Assembly (NCBI GenBank): GCA_023415305.1
Contig: JAEZKZ010000099.1
Coordinates: 1-64,000, forward strand
DNA: 64,000 nucleotides
Reading direction: 5' to 3'
Source of the DNA: Bacillota bacterium
GTDB taxonomy: Bacteria; Bacillota; Clostridia; Acetivibrionales; DSM-1351
Shown: positions 53,719 through 61,834 of the stretch, piece after piece
How the letters are laid out: each line of letters starts with the position of its first letter
Position numbering within the stretch: the stretch's first letter is position 1
Position numbers and translations under genes: made by a program
Notes under the pieces: generated by a model
Databases searched by the model: none
The model's input: only the letters and a program-made list of their open reading frames with translations
Told to the model about the DNA's origin: nothing

Positions 53719-54483
53719 ATGATGAAAAAATTAAAAGTTATTCTGCTTAGCCTGATTATACCAGTAACAGTCATTATAGTCTGGAGTATCGCAACAGCCC
53801 GGGGAATTGCACCTGAAGCCATATTACCCAGCATAAAGAGTGTTCTTAAAGCATTTAATGAAAATCTGGTTACGGGACAGCTTGCTCAAGACCTGGGAAT
53901 AAGCTTGTTAAGAGTAGTAAAGGGATACTTCTTTGCAGTACTTCTGGGAGTAACACTTGGTACCCTTATGGGGATGTCAAAAAACGTCAATTATATATTT
54001 TCACTTACACTCAATGCAATACGCCAGATTCCAATGATGGCATGGATTCCATTGATCATACTGTGGTTCGGTATAGATGAACTGTCAAAGGTGGTAGTAA
54101 TAGTGCTTGGTGCATTTTTCCCAATAATGGTAAATACATTCAGCGGAATCAGAGGTACACCGCCAGGCTATATTGAAGTAGCAAAACTATATAAATTAAA
54201 CAGATGGAATACCTTTAGAAGGGTTTATCTGCCTGCTGCTATTCCTCAAATATTTGTAGGGCTGAAGTTGGGACTGGGAATATCCTGGATGGCCGTTGTT
54301 GCTGCCGAGCTGATAGCTTCCACCGAAGGAATAGGCTTCAGAATCAGTGATGCCAGAAGTCTTATGAAACCTGATATTGTCATAATGGGTATGATAGTGA
54401 TTGGTATTGTGGGAATATTGATGGACAAAATACTCACTTTTGTTTCCAAAAAGTCTACTCCATGGATAGGAAGCAAAAGATAA
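53719..54483 (+). CDS. ABC transporter permease, SsuC/TauC type (module 3)
   Basis: 254 residues, six hydrophobic helices, with the NitT/TauT signature QIPMMAWIPLIILWFGIDEL and the coupling loop VAKLYKLNRWNTFRRVYLPAAIP. More similar to the module 1 permease than to module 2. AGGAGGA lies 7 bases before ATG 53719. Transcribed ahead of its ATPase and binding protein. Confidence 0.92.
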   Translation: MMKKLKVILLSLIIPVTVIIVWSIATARGIAPEAILPSIKSVLKAFNENLVTGQLAQDLGISLLRVVKGYFFAVLLGVTLGTLMGMSKNVNYIFSLTLNAIRQIPMMAWIPLIILWFGIDELSKVVVIVLGAFFPIMVNTFSGIRGTPPGYIEVAKLYKLNRWNTFRRVYLPAAIPQIFVGLKLGLGISWMAVVAAELIASTEGIGFRISDARSLMKPDIVIMGMIVIGIVGILMDKILTFVSKKSTPWIGSKR

Positions 54484-54508
54484 TATGCTATTGAAAGGAG
54501 ACGGGCAT

Positions 54509-55282
54509 ATGGCTGAACAGGTTTTAATAATTAAAGATTTATATAAATCCTTTCAGGTTGGCAAGGAGGAAATTCCTGTTCTGAGGAATATCAATCTTGA
54601 AATCCGGAAAGGTGAATTTGTAACAATTGTAGGTCACAGCGGATGTGGAAAAAGTACTCTATTGAAAATTATTGCAGGTCTTGTTGAGTATGGGATAGGA
54701 GAGGTATCCTACTCAGGTGAAAAAATCTCTGAGCCAGGGACTGACCGTGGGATGGTATTTCAGGAGCATAGACTGCTTCCCTGGCTGACTATAAATGAAA
54801 ATATCGGCTTTGGGCTTTACAATTTATCCAGGGAAGACAAGCAGGCATCAATCACAAAGCATATTGAACTAGTCCGGTTATGCGGCTTTGAAAAAGCCTA
54901 TCCAAATCAGCTTTCAGGGGGAATGGCTCAAAGAGCGGCAATAGCAAGAGGTCTGGCTAGCAATCCGGAAATACTGTTGCTGGATGAACCCTTCGGTGCA
55001 CTTGATGCATTAACCAGAATCCAAATGCAGAAAGAAATTCTTAGAATCTGGAAAGAGGAAAAAACCACTATGATTATGGTTACCCATGATATTGATGAAG
55101 CAATCTATCTGGGACAAAAAGTAGTTGTAATGTCTGCCAGACCCGGTGAAATAAAAGAAATTATTGATGTTAACACAGCCTCGGTAAAAGACAGGGGAAG
55201 TACTGAATTCGCGCATATCAAGAAAAAAATATACAATCATTTCTTTGAGGATGAAAATATAGAAATTGAGTATGTTATCTAA
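54509..55282 (+). CDS. ABC transporter ATPase, SsuB/TauB type (module 3)
   Basis: 257 residues. Walker A GHSGCGKST, Q-loop FQEHRLLPWL, signature LSGGMAQRAAIARGLA, Walker B LLLDEPFGALD and MVTHDIDEA. ATG 54509 lies 8 bases after AAAGGAG; an earlier in-frame ATG at 54485 precedes that site. It is closely related to the module 1 ATPase (EEKTTMIMVTHDIDEAIYLG). Confidence 0.94.
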   Translation: MAEQVLIIKDLYKSFQVGKEEIPVLRNINLEIRKGEFVTIVGHSGCGKSTLLKIIAGLVEYGIGEVSYSGEKISEPGTDRGMVFQEHRLLPWLTINENIGFGLYNLSREDKQASITKHIELVRLCGFEKAYPNQLSGGMAQRAAIARGLASNPEILLLDEPFGALDALTRIQMQKEILRIWKEEKTTMIMVTHDIDEAIYLGQKVVVMSARPGEIKEIIDVNTASVKDRGSTEFAHIKKKIYNHFFEDENIEIEYVI

Positions 55283-55311
55283 ACCTAAATTATGTTTTGA
55301 GAAAAAGGGCT

Positions 55312-55354
55312 TATCATCACTATTTATATCGCTGCAAAGCAGCAGAATGGAGCT
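55312..55354 (+). repeat. Hairpin-SD element upstream of the third binding-protein gene
   Basis: TCATCACTATTTATATC then GCTGC-AAA-GCAGC (perfect 5-bp stem) followed by AGAATGGAG and ATG 55359. Confidence 0.8.
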
Positions 55355-55358
55355 TATT

Positions 55359-56471
55359 ATGAAAAAGAGAATCTTAAAAAATTTATTGTTATTATTAGTT
55401 TCAGCATTGTTATTTGCAGCCTGCGGCAACAATTCCAATTCAACAGCAGCAAACAGCGCTGACGACCGACAAAGTACGACAGTACAAAGTTCAGCTGCTG
55501 AAAAAACTACAGCACAGGGAAGTACTTCTGAAAAAGACTCAAATGCTGAAAAGAAAACTGTAACTCTTGCCTTGGCACAAGAGTCAAATGAACTTACCGG
55601 CATATGGGGTCTGGCAGATAAGAAAAAATATATAGAGGAAGAATTGAGCAAGGTTGGTTACCAACTAAAGGTTCTGGGCTTTGCAGCAGCTGGCCCGGCC
55701 GTTAATGAAGCTTTTGTATCCGGGAAAATTGACCTGGCCTCTTATGGAAATCTTCCGCCGGTGGTTTTAAAGTCAAAAGGGATTGATGTAACAATAGTAT
55801 CAGTTGGTGATTCACAGTTCAATCTGTCTTTAATTGCACCGGCTGATTCTGCAATCAAGACACCAAAGGATCTGGAAGGAAAAAAAGTTATAGTAGGACG
55901 TGGCACCATACTGGATGAATATTGGGCTAATCTGGTCAAAGCTTATGGGATCGACGTGAGTAAAGTGAAGCTGATAAATGATGTAGCCAACGCTAATTCA
56001 ACGTTAATAAGTGGAAATGCTGATGCTTTAGTGTCAGTTGATTTAACTGCCCATCTGATAAATAAACAGTTCCCGGTTAAAATTATTGAGTCCACAGCCA
56101 CAAGTCATCCCGAATTTGCAAGTCAGATGGTATTGGCTGCAGCAGGTACATTCGCAAAAGAGCATCCAGAGGTAATTACAGCAATGCTTAAGGCTTATAT
56201 ACGCGCATATGATTACGCACTGGAGCATAAAGAAGAGGCTATTCAGGCTTTTGCAACAAAGAGTATTCCAATTGATGTTATAGAGAAAATATATGAAAAC
56301 AATATCAGCTTTGAAAATTTAGATGGTGGTATTGAAGAGGCCGATAAGGCGAGATTGGATAAACTGAACCAGTTCCTTTTGGAATACAAATACATAGAAA
56401 AAAGTGCAGATGTTAACACCCTAATTGACACAAGCTTTTTTGAACAGGCTAAAAAAGAATTGGGAAAATAA
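55359..56471 (+). CDS. NitT/TauT-type substrate-binding lipoprotein (module 3)
   Basis: 370 residues. The signal peptide ends in ALLFAAC; a long Ser/Thr/Ala/Glu linker follows, then an SsuA-like domain (VTLALAQESNELTGIWGLADKK, GKIDLASYGNLPPVVLKSKG, KKVIVGRGTILDEYWANLVKAYG, SHPEFASQMVLAAAGTFAKE). GNLPPVVLKSKG parallels the ligand loop of sulfonate binders. Immediately upstream of the NifH-like gene, so the imported ligand is a plausible substrate or precursor for the nitrogenase-like enzyme. ATG 55359 follows GGAG; earlier codons of the frame read through the hairpin element. Confidence 0.88.
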   Translation: MKKRILKNLLLLLVSALLFAACGNNSNSTAANSADDRQSTTVQSSAAEKTTAQGSTSEKDSNAEKKTVTLALAQESNELTGIWGLADKKKYIEEELSKVGYQLKVLGFAAAGPAVNEAFVSGKIDLASYGNLPPVVLKSKGIDVTIVSVGDSQFNLSLIAPADSAIKTPKDLEGKKVIVGRGTILDEYWANLVKAYGIDVSKVKLINDVANANSTLISGNADALVSVDLTAHLINKQFPVKIIESTATSHPEFASQMVLAAAGTFAKEHPEVITAMLKAYIRAYDYALEHKEEAIQAFATKSIPIDVIEKIYENNISFENLDGGIEEADKARLDKLNQFLLEYKYIEKSADVNTLIDTSFFEQAKKELGK

Positions 56472-56494
56472 ATTAATACAAAGGGATGGTATAA

Positions 56495-57370
56495 ATGAGT
56501 AAAAAAATTAAACACATAGCTATATACGGAAAAGGTGGAATAGGTAAATCCACAACAACTTCAAATATAAGTGCTGCACTTGCAGAAGCAGGCTACAGGG
56601 TTATACAGATCGGCTGCGACCCTAAAAGTGATTCTACAAATACTTTAAGAGGCGGCAATTATCTGCCAACCGTTCTTGACAGCTTGCGGGATAGCAGCAA
56701 TGTAAAAATAGAGGATATATCTGTGGTAGGCTTTAAAGGTGTTCTATGTATTGAAGCTGGAGGGCCTGTCCCCGGTGTGGGCTGCGCAGGAAGAGGAATT
56801 AATGCTGCAATAACTCTTCTTCAGGAATTGGATCTTTTTGAAAAATTCAAGCCTGACGTGGTTCTGTATGACGTTTTGGGGGATGTTGTATGCGGTGGCT
56901 TTGCAGTTCCTATCCGGGAAGGTATAACCGACAAGGTATACGTTGTGAGCTCCTCTGATTTTATGGCTGTATATGCGGCAAATAACCTGTTCAAAGCAAT
57001 CAGCAAATATGCTCCTACAGGAGGAGCTCAGCTGGGAGGTATTATTGCGAACAGTGTGCTTACCCCCTATGCAAAACCGTTGATAAACGACTTCGCATCA
57101 AAAACAGGTACAAAGGTAGTTCAATATGTTCCGAGATCATCAATTGTTGCGCAAAGTGAATTACACGGAAAGACAGTTATTGAGGCCAATCCGGATTCAG
57201 AGCAGGCCGACGTTTATAGAGCTCTTGCTAAGTATATAATTGAAGACTCTGAAGCAACAGTACCTAATCCCTTAAGTGTCACAGAGCTTCGGGACTGGGC
57301 AAAGGATTGGGGAGACAGAATTCTGAAGATTGAGGCTGAAGCGGCCACCGACCTTAATGCCAATATCTAG
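56495..57370 (+). CDS. NifH-like reductase (iron protein homologue)
   Basis: 291 residues. ATP-dependent [4Fe-4S] electron donor of the nitrogenase superfamily. P-loop YGKGGIGKSTTT (residues 11-22), switch I-region GCDPKSDST, cluster ligands Cys97 (GVGCAGRG) and Cys133 (GDVVCGGFA), as in the NifH dimer, and switch II YDVLGDVVCGG. Arg100, the site of ADP-ribosylation in true NifH, is retained. It would deliver electrons to the NifD/NifK-like pair directly downstream. Not classical nifH: no other nif assembly genes are present. Confidence 0.93.
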   Translation: MSKKIKHIAIYGKGGIGKSTTTSNISAALAEAGYRVIQIGCDPKSDSTNTLRGGNYLPTVLDSLRDSSNVKIEDISVVGFKGVLCIEAGGPVPGVGCAGRGINAAITLLQELDLFEKFKPDVVLYDVLGDVVCGGFAVPIREGITDKVYVVSSSDFMAVYAANNLFKAISKYAPTGGAQLGGIIANSVLTPYAKPLINDFASKTGTKVVQYVPRSSIVAQSELHGKTVIEANPDSEQADVYRALAKYIIEDSEATVPNPLSVTELRDWAKDWGDRILKIEAEAATDLNANI

Positions 57371-57411
57371 GCATCAAATGCCAATTACCAAGCACTATAG
57401 GGAAAAAATAT

Positions 57412-57446
57412 TTTAGTAATGGTCGCCAATGCGGCCTATGGAGGCA
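57412..57446 (+). repeat. Hairpin-SD element upstream of the NifD-like gene
   Basis: TTTAGTAAT then GGTCGC-CAAT-GCGGCC (6-bp stem with one G-T pair) followed by TATGGAGG and ATG 57450. Confidence 0.75.
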
Positions 57447-57449
57447 ATT

Positions 57450-58865
57450 ATGGCTGTTTTGAGAGGAAAGGCACCGGTAATCAGAGAAAAAAGATTATCT
57501 ACAATCGGAGCTTATTATGGAACTGTAGAAGCTATATTGAGAGAATTTTATGACGGTAATCTGAAACAGCGTATCAGAACCTTTTCTCAGGATACAAATT
57601 CAGATGTTCTCTATGCTTTACAGGTAATTAACACTATAAAGAATATTGGAATAATCATACATGGTCCAAGGGGCTGCGGAATAATTCAAAATCATTATAA
57701 CAACAGGAATTCTCTTGTAACTCAATGGGCAGTAACCAATATTGATGAGGAAGATTCAATTTTAGGAAGTGATATCAAGCTGAAAAAAACCGTTAACAGT
57801 ATCTACAGTGAAAATCATCCGGATATAATTTTTGTCCTTACAACATCAGTTGTTGCTATAAACAATGATGATGTGGCCTCAGTTACCCAGGATTTAACCG
57901 ATGAACTTGGTATTCCGGTTGTGCCAATATACACTGATGGGTTCAAATCCAAAATAGGTATAACAGGTTACGATACAGCCATTCATTCTATTATTAAATA
58001 TCTATTGCCAAACAAGGCTGAAAAAGAAAATTTCATAAACTTAATTTCTTTAAATGAAGATAAGGAAAGTCTTGTTGAACTGAACAGACTTTTAAAAGCC
58101 TTGGAGGTTGAAATCAATACTATTCCAAGATTTTCAAATCGTCAAGATATTGCGAAGGCAGGGAGTGCATTATTTAACCTGGTTGTAAAAAAAGGTGAGG
58201 GAGATTATTTCGCAAAGGTATTAAAGGATATCTATGAAACTCCTGAAATTGAAGTAAATACACCAGTTGGAATAAAAGCTACCAATAAGTGGATAGCCGA
58301 GATAGGAAAGCAGCTTGGGAGGGGCCGGCAGGCAAAGGAATTAATTGAAAGTGAAAGCCGAACTGCCAGAAACGCACTGGAAAAGTATAATTTGGACGGG
58401 ACGAAGGTGTTCTTAAGCTGTGAGCCTGAATATGCTAATGCTGTTATTGATTTGCTTGAGGATTTAAATGGTGAGGTTATTGGTATTAAAGTGCCATATC
58501 TTGATATTACTTTACTTAACCAGATGGAGAAGCTTTACAGAAAAAATCCCGAGTTGTCATTGCTTATAGGAGAGGGTCAGCCTTACGAGCAAATAAATAT
58601 TCTAAAGAAAACCGGGGCTGAAATATATGTTGGAAATGATCTGGCCACCGATTCAATTACCCTTGAAGGCATTCCGGTACTGAATATTCAAAATATCAAT
58701 ATTCTGGGATACAGGGGCAGTATAAATTTTGCTGAAAAAATATATAAGCTTGTAAAGTATAATGGCTTTTCAGCGAATTTCAAAACTTCTCCGATACATT
58801 CTGTTTATCAAACGGGATGGCTTAAGAAAAATACAAACTGGTATATAAAGCAGGAGGTGAAGTAA
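57450..58865 (+). CDS. NifD-like subunit of a nitrogenase-like enzyme, cysteine-poor
   Basis: 471 residues, superfamily Oxidored_nitro. It contains only two cysteines. Cys76 (IIIHGPRGCG) matches the middle P-cluster ligand of NifD. At the first ligand position the sequence reads SQDTNSDVLYAL (Ser), and at the third it reads VLTTSVVAINNDD instead of a Cys-containing strand. Cys324 (VFLSCEPEYANAV) lies in the C-terminal domain. No typical FeMo-cofactor His motif is recognised. ATG 57450 is 5 bases after GGAGG; the frame opens 7 codons earlier. Stop overlaps the NifK-like start. Substrate unknown. Confidence 0.88.
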   Translation: MAVLRGKAPVIREKRLSTIGAYYGTVEAILREFYDGNLKQRIRTFSQDTNSDVLYALQVINTIKNIGIIIHGPRGCGIIQNHYNNRNSLVTQWAVTNIDEEDSILGSDIKLKKTVNSIYSENHPDIIFVLTTSVVAINNDDVASVTQDLTDELGIPVVPIYTDGFKSKIGITGYDTAIHSIIKYLLPNKAEKENFINLISLNEDKESLVELNRLLKALEVEINTIPRFSNRQDIAKAGSALFNLVVKKGEGDYFAKVLKDIYETPEIEVNTPVGIKATNKWIAEIGKQLGRGRQAKELIESESRTARNALEKYNLDGTKVFLSCEPEYANAVIDLLEDLNGEVIGIKVPYLDITLLNQMEKLYRKNPELSLLIGEGQPYEQINILKKTGAEIYVGNDLATDSITLEGIPVLNIQNINILGYRGSINFAEKIYKLVKYNGFSANFKTSPIHSVYQTGWLKKNTNWYIKQEVK

Positions 58866-60148
58866 TGGCAGACTACATTGAATTTAACAGGAACGGCTGC
58901 CTGCTGCAAGGTGCTGTGAGTGTTTTGAAATCAATTAACGGTGTTGTTCCCATCGTTCATTCTACAGCAGGTTGTGCAGCACAGGAGAAATATATATCGA
59001 ATGCTGCTCTCGGATATGCTTCTGACAATTACGCAATTGCATGTACCAATGTTATAGAAAAGCAAGTAATCTTTGGCGGAACTTCAAGGCTGAGAGAGCA
59101 GATTAAAAATACAGTCAAGGTTCTGGAAGGTGAGCTGTACGTTGTAATCAGCGGCTGTGCTACAGAAATTGTAGGAGATGATATAGGGGCTATGACAAAG
59201 GAAGCCGCTGAACAGGGTTACCCGGTTATAAATATCAGTACTCCCGGTTTTAAAGGCCACAGCTTTGATGCATATACCAAAGTTATAAAAGGCATAATTG
59301 AAGGACTGTCAAAAATTCATGATACCGAGGCCTCTACTGATACTGATTTCATAAACGTATTCGGTATTGCCCCAAATCTTGATCCCTATTGGGAAGGAAA
59401 CCTGGAGGAAATATATTTGCTGTTGGAAGCTGCAGGTTTCAAGACTAATCCACTATTTGGATACAAAAGCTCTGTTGATAACTGGAAACAGATAAGGAAT
59501 GCAGGATTAAATTTTGTGTTTACCGAGTGGGGACTAGAAATAGCCCGTTATCTTGAAGAAAAGTATGGGACTCCATATATATACATAGCCGAAACACATC
59601 TTGGAATAGAAGGTGTTGAAGAAATTCTGGAGAAACTGGCTTCTGTTTATAGTGGTAAAAGAGAAGCAATTGACGGGCTTAAGCAGCAAAAACAGAGGAA
59701 ATATCTCTATTATCTTTCTAAACTTGCTCCTTATTACTATAAGCATCACCTTCAGAAGGAAGTCGTATTGGTGGGACCATCATATATTACCTACCCTGTG
59801 GCCAGATTTCTTGAAAATAGCTTCGGTCAGATAGTCAAATCGATAATAATTACAAACAAGGTGGCAGATAAGGAGCCAGAGAATATTTCAAAGCAATTTA
59901 AAAGCAACATAGAAGTTTATTTTTCTGAGGATGGTAAAAAAATTGAGGAAAAAATAAGGGAGCTATCCCCTGAAATTATATTGGGAAGTCATTTGGAAGT
60001 AAATGTTGCCAAGGAACTGGACATTCCCATACTATATATTTCCCTTCCCACAGAAGGAAGTGTTATTTTGAATAAAAGCCTTCTGGGGGTCAACGGTAGT
60101 ATTGCATTTCTTGAAGCATACAGCAATGCTTTTGCAGTTAGCAACTAA
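58865..60148 (+). CDS. NifK-like subunit of a nitrogenase-like enzyme
   Basis: 427 residues, Oxidored_nitro family. All three P-cluster-type cysteines are present: Cys12 (NRNGCLLQGA), Cys37 (HSTAGCAAQ) and Cys98 (VISGCATEIVGDD); Cys60 precedes TNVIEKQVIFGG. Together with Cys76 of the NifD-like subunit this gives four cysteines per half-molecule, enough for a [4Fe-4S] cluster. Overlaps the preceding stop by one base (TAATG) behind AGGAGGTGA, implying translational coupling. Shorter than NifK (~520) and without its N-terminal extension. Confidence 0.9.
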   Translation: MADYIEFNRNGCLLQGAVSVLKSINGVVPIVHSTAGCAAQEKYISNAALGYASDNYAIACTNVIEKQVIFGGTSRLREQIKNTVKVLEGELYVVISGCATEIVGDDIGAMTKEAAEQGYPVINISTPGFKGHSFDAYTKVIKGIIEGLSKIHDTEASTDTDFINVFGIAPNLDPYWEGNLEEIYLLLEAAGFKTNPLFGYKSSVDNWKQIRNAGLNFVFTEWGLEIARYLEEKYGTPYIYIAETHLGIEGVEEILEKLASVYSGKREAIDGLKQQKQRKYLYYLSKLAPYYYKHHLQKEVVLVGPSYITYPVARFLENSFGQIVKSIIITNKVADKEPENISKQFKSNIEVYFSEDGKKIEEKIRELSPEIILGSHLEVNVAKELDIPILYISLPTEGSVILNKSLLGVNGSIAFLEAYSNAFAVSN

Positions 60149-60218
60149 AAAGCACATTGTAAGGATAAATGTAAAGCAGATATGTTAATTCAAATTCGCA
60201 ACAAAAAACTGCAAAATT

Positions 60219-60263
60219 GTTTCTATTAATATTTGTGTACGCGGTGCCCGCGTAGAAAGGAGA
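60219..60263 (+). repeat. Hairpin-SD element upstream of the arylsulfotransferase-like gene
   Basis: TTTCTATTAATATTTGTG then TACGCGG-TGC-CCGCGTA (7-bp perfect stem) followed by GAAAGGAG and ATG 60270. Confidence 0.85.
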
Positions 60264-60269
60264 TTAATC

Positions 60270-61724
60270 ATGGGTTTTCCAAGTATTATCCCAACAGGAA
60301 CAACAATCTATAACAAAGACAAAACATATAACGGTTATACAATTTTACCCACCAGAGACGGAGCTCTGCTCATTGATATGAATGGCAGGGAACTAAAGCT
60401 GTGGAAAGGACTCCAGGGCTTTCCAAACAAGTTATTACCGGGAGGCCAGGTTTTTGGCTCCTCGGGCACCAGAAATCCAAGGTACGGCATGCAGGATCAG
60501 GTAGATCTATTACAGGTGGATTGGGAAGGCAATGTAGTTTGGAGGTTCGACAGACTTGAGTACATTGATGATCCGGGTGAAAAGGCCAGGTGGATGGCAA
60601 GGCAGCACCACGATTTTCAGAGAGAGGGTTCAACGGTGGGGTATTATGCACCCGGAAGCCTTCCGCTGACAGATAGGGGCAATACATTAATCCTTGTCCA
60701 TGAAAATGTACATAATCCTAAAATTTCCGAGAAACTTTTGCTGGATGATAAGATCATTGAAGTTAATTGGGAGGGTGAAATCCTATGGCAGTGGAACGCC
60801 AGTGACCATTTTGATGATTTGGGTTTTGACGAAGCAGCTAAAAACATATTAGCAAGAGATCCCAATATGCGTCCGGCCGGCGGAGGAATGGGGGACTGGC
60901 TGCATATAAATTCGGCATCTACCCTGGGGGAGAACAAGTGGTATGACAGTGGAGATGAGAGATTTCATCCGGACAATATAATTTGGGACTCCAGAGAAGC
61001 CAACATTCTTGCAATCATCAGCAAGGAAACTGGTAAAATTGTATGGCGCATCGGACCTGACTTTAATGCTTCAAAAGAATTAGCCAAATTGGGCTGGATA
61101 ATAGGTCAGCACCACTTGCACATGATTCCCAAGGGCCTGCCTGGCGCAGGTAATTTCCTTGTGTTTGACAATGGGGGCTGGGGGGGCTACGGAGCACCAA
61201 ACCCGACTTCAGCCACAGGACGTATGAATGCAAAAAGGGACTATTCCAGAGTGTTGGAGTTTAATCCAGTTACTCTTGAAATAATATGGCAGTATACTCC
61301 CATCGAAGCAGGTTGTGTGAATCCTCTTGACTCTTATAAGTTTTACAGTCCGTTTATCAGCAGTGCTCAGAGACTCCCCAATGGAAACACTTTTATTACA
61401 GAAGGTTCCAACGGGAGACTGATAGAGGTTACTGCTGAGCACGAAATCGTCTGGGAGTATATCAATCCGTATTTTGGAGGCTTGGCCCCATCAATGAACA
61501 TTGTTTACCGTGCATACCGTGCTCCCTATGATTGGGTTCCACAGCTTCCGGTCCCGGAAGAAATCAGCATTGAAAAGCTTGATATATCCAAGTTCAGAGT
61601 ACCCGGCTCACCGGTTTATGATAAGACAGCTATAACTGAAATTGTCGGCATTCAAAAGGAAGAATGGGCAGAGGAGCCGGATAAGGCAGCCTTCTGTGTT
61701 CTTTCAGATACTGATAGGGAATAA
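60270..61724 (+). CDS. Arylsulfotransferase (ASST)-family protein, apparently cytoplasmic
   Basis: 484 residues. The sequence shows the repeated blade pattern of ASST six-bladed propellers (VDWEGNVVWRFDRLEY, VNWEGEILWQWN, KETGKIVWRIGPD, NPVTLEIIWQY, TAEHEIVWEYINP) and His-rich segments at blade loops (RQHHDFQREG, DWLHINSAST, GQHHLHMIP) where the family has active-site His. ASST enzymes move sulfate from aryl sulfate esters to phenols without PAPS. Known bacterial members are usually exported, but no signal peptide is seen here. Co-localisation with sulfonate-type importers suggests sulfur scavenging. Last-but-one gene of the operon. Confidence 0.82.
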   Translation: MGFPSIIPTGTTIYNKDKTYNGYTILPTRDGALLIDMNGRELKLWKGLQGFPNKLLPGGQVFGSSGTRNPRYGMQDQVDLLQVDWEGNVVWRFDRLEYIDDPGEKARWMARQHHDFQREGSTVGYYAPGSLPLTDRGNTLILVHENVHNPKISEKLLLDDKIIEVNWEGEILWQWNASDHFDDLGFDEAAKNILARDPNMRPAGGGMGDWLHINSASTLGENKWYDSGDERFHPDNIIWDSREANILAIISKETGKIVWRIGPDFNASKELAKLGWIIGQHHLHMIPKGLPGAGNFLVFDNGGWGGYGAPNPTSATGRMNAKRDYSRVLEFNPVTLEIIWQYTPIEAGCVNPLDSYKFYSPFISSAQRLPNGNTFITEGSNGRLIEVTAEHEIVWEYINPYFGGLAPSMNIVYRAYRAPYDWVPQLPVPEEISIEKLDISKFRVPGSPVYDKTAITEIVGIQKEEWAEEPDKAAFCVLSDTDRE

Positions 61725-61834
61725 CCCTTGTTGTGTTAAGGGTTTATATACAAGAAATCAGAATGTACGGCAAAACCATATATTTGTGTAGAAAATTATG
61801 ACTTAAATAAATATTGAAAGAGAGGATGCAAGAA

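Noticed and set aside
55010..55651. 213-residue minus-strand ORF across the ATPase/SBP junction
   Set aside because: Antisense to two well-supported genes, and it has no recognised domain.
56495..60148. Classical nitrogen-fixation nifHDK
   Set aside because: Two of three NifD P-cluster cysteines are missing, no FeMo-cofactor ligand motifs or nifB/E/N/V genes are present, and the operon partners are transporters and an ASST-like enzyme.
61725..61834. Fifth regulon promoter before the B3 radical SAM gene
   Set aside because: No AAATWTAnTC repeat pair and no good -35/-10 pair; the gene most likely reads through from the operon.
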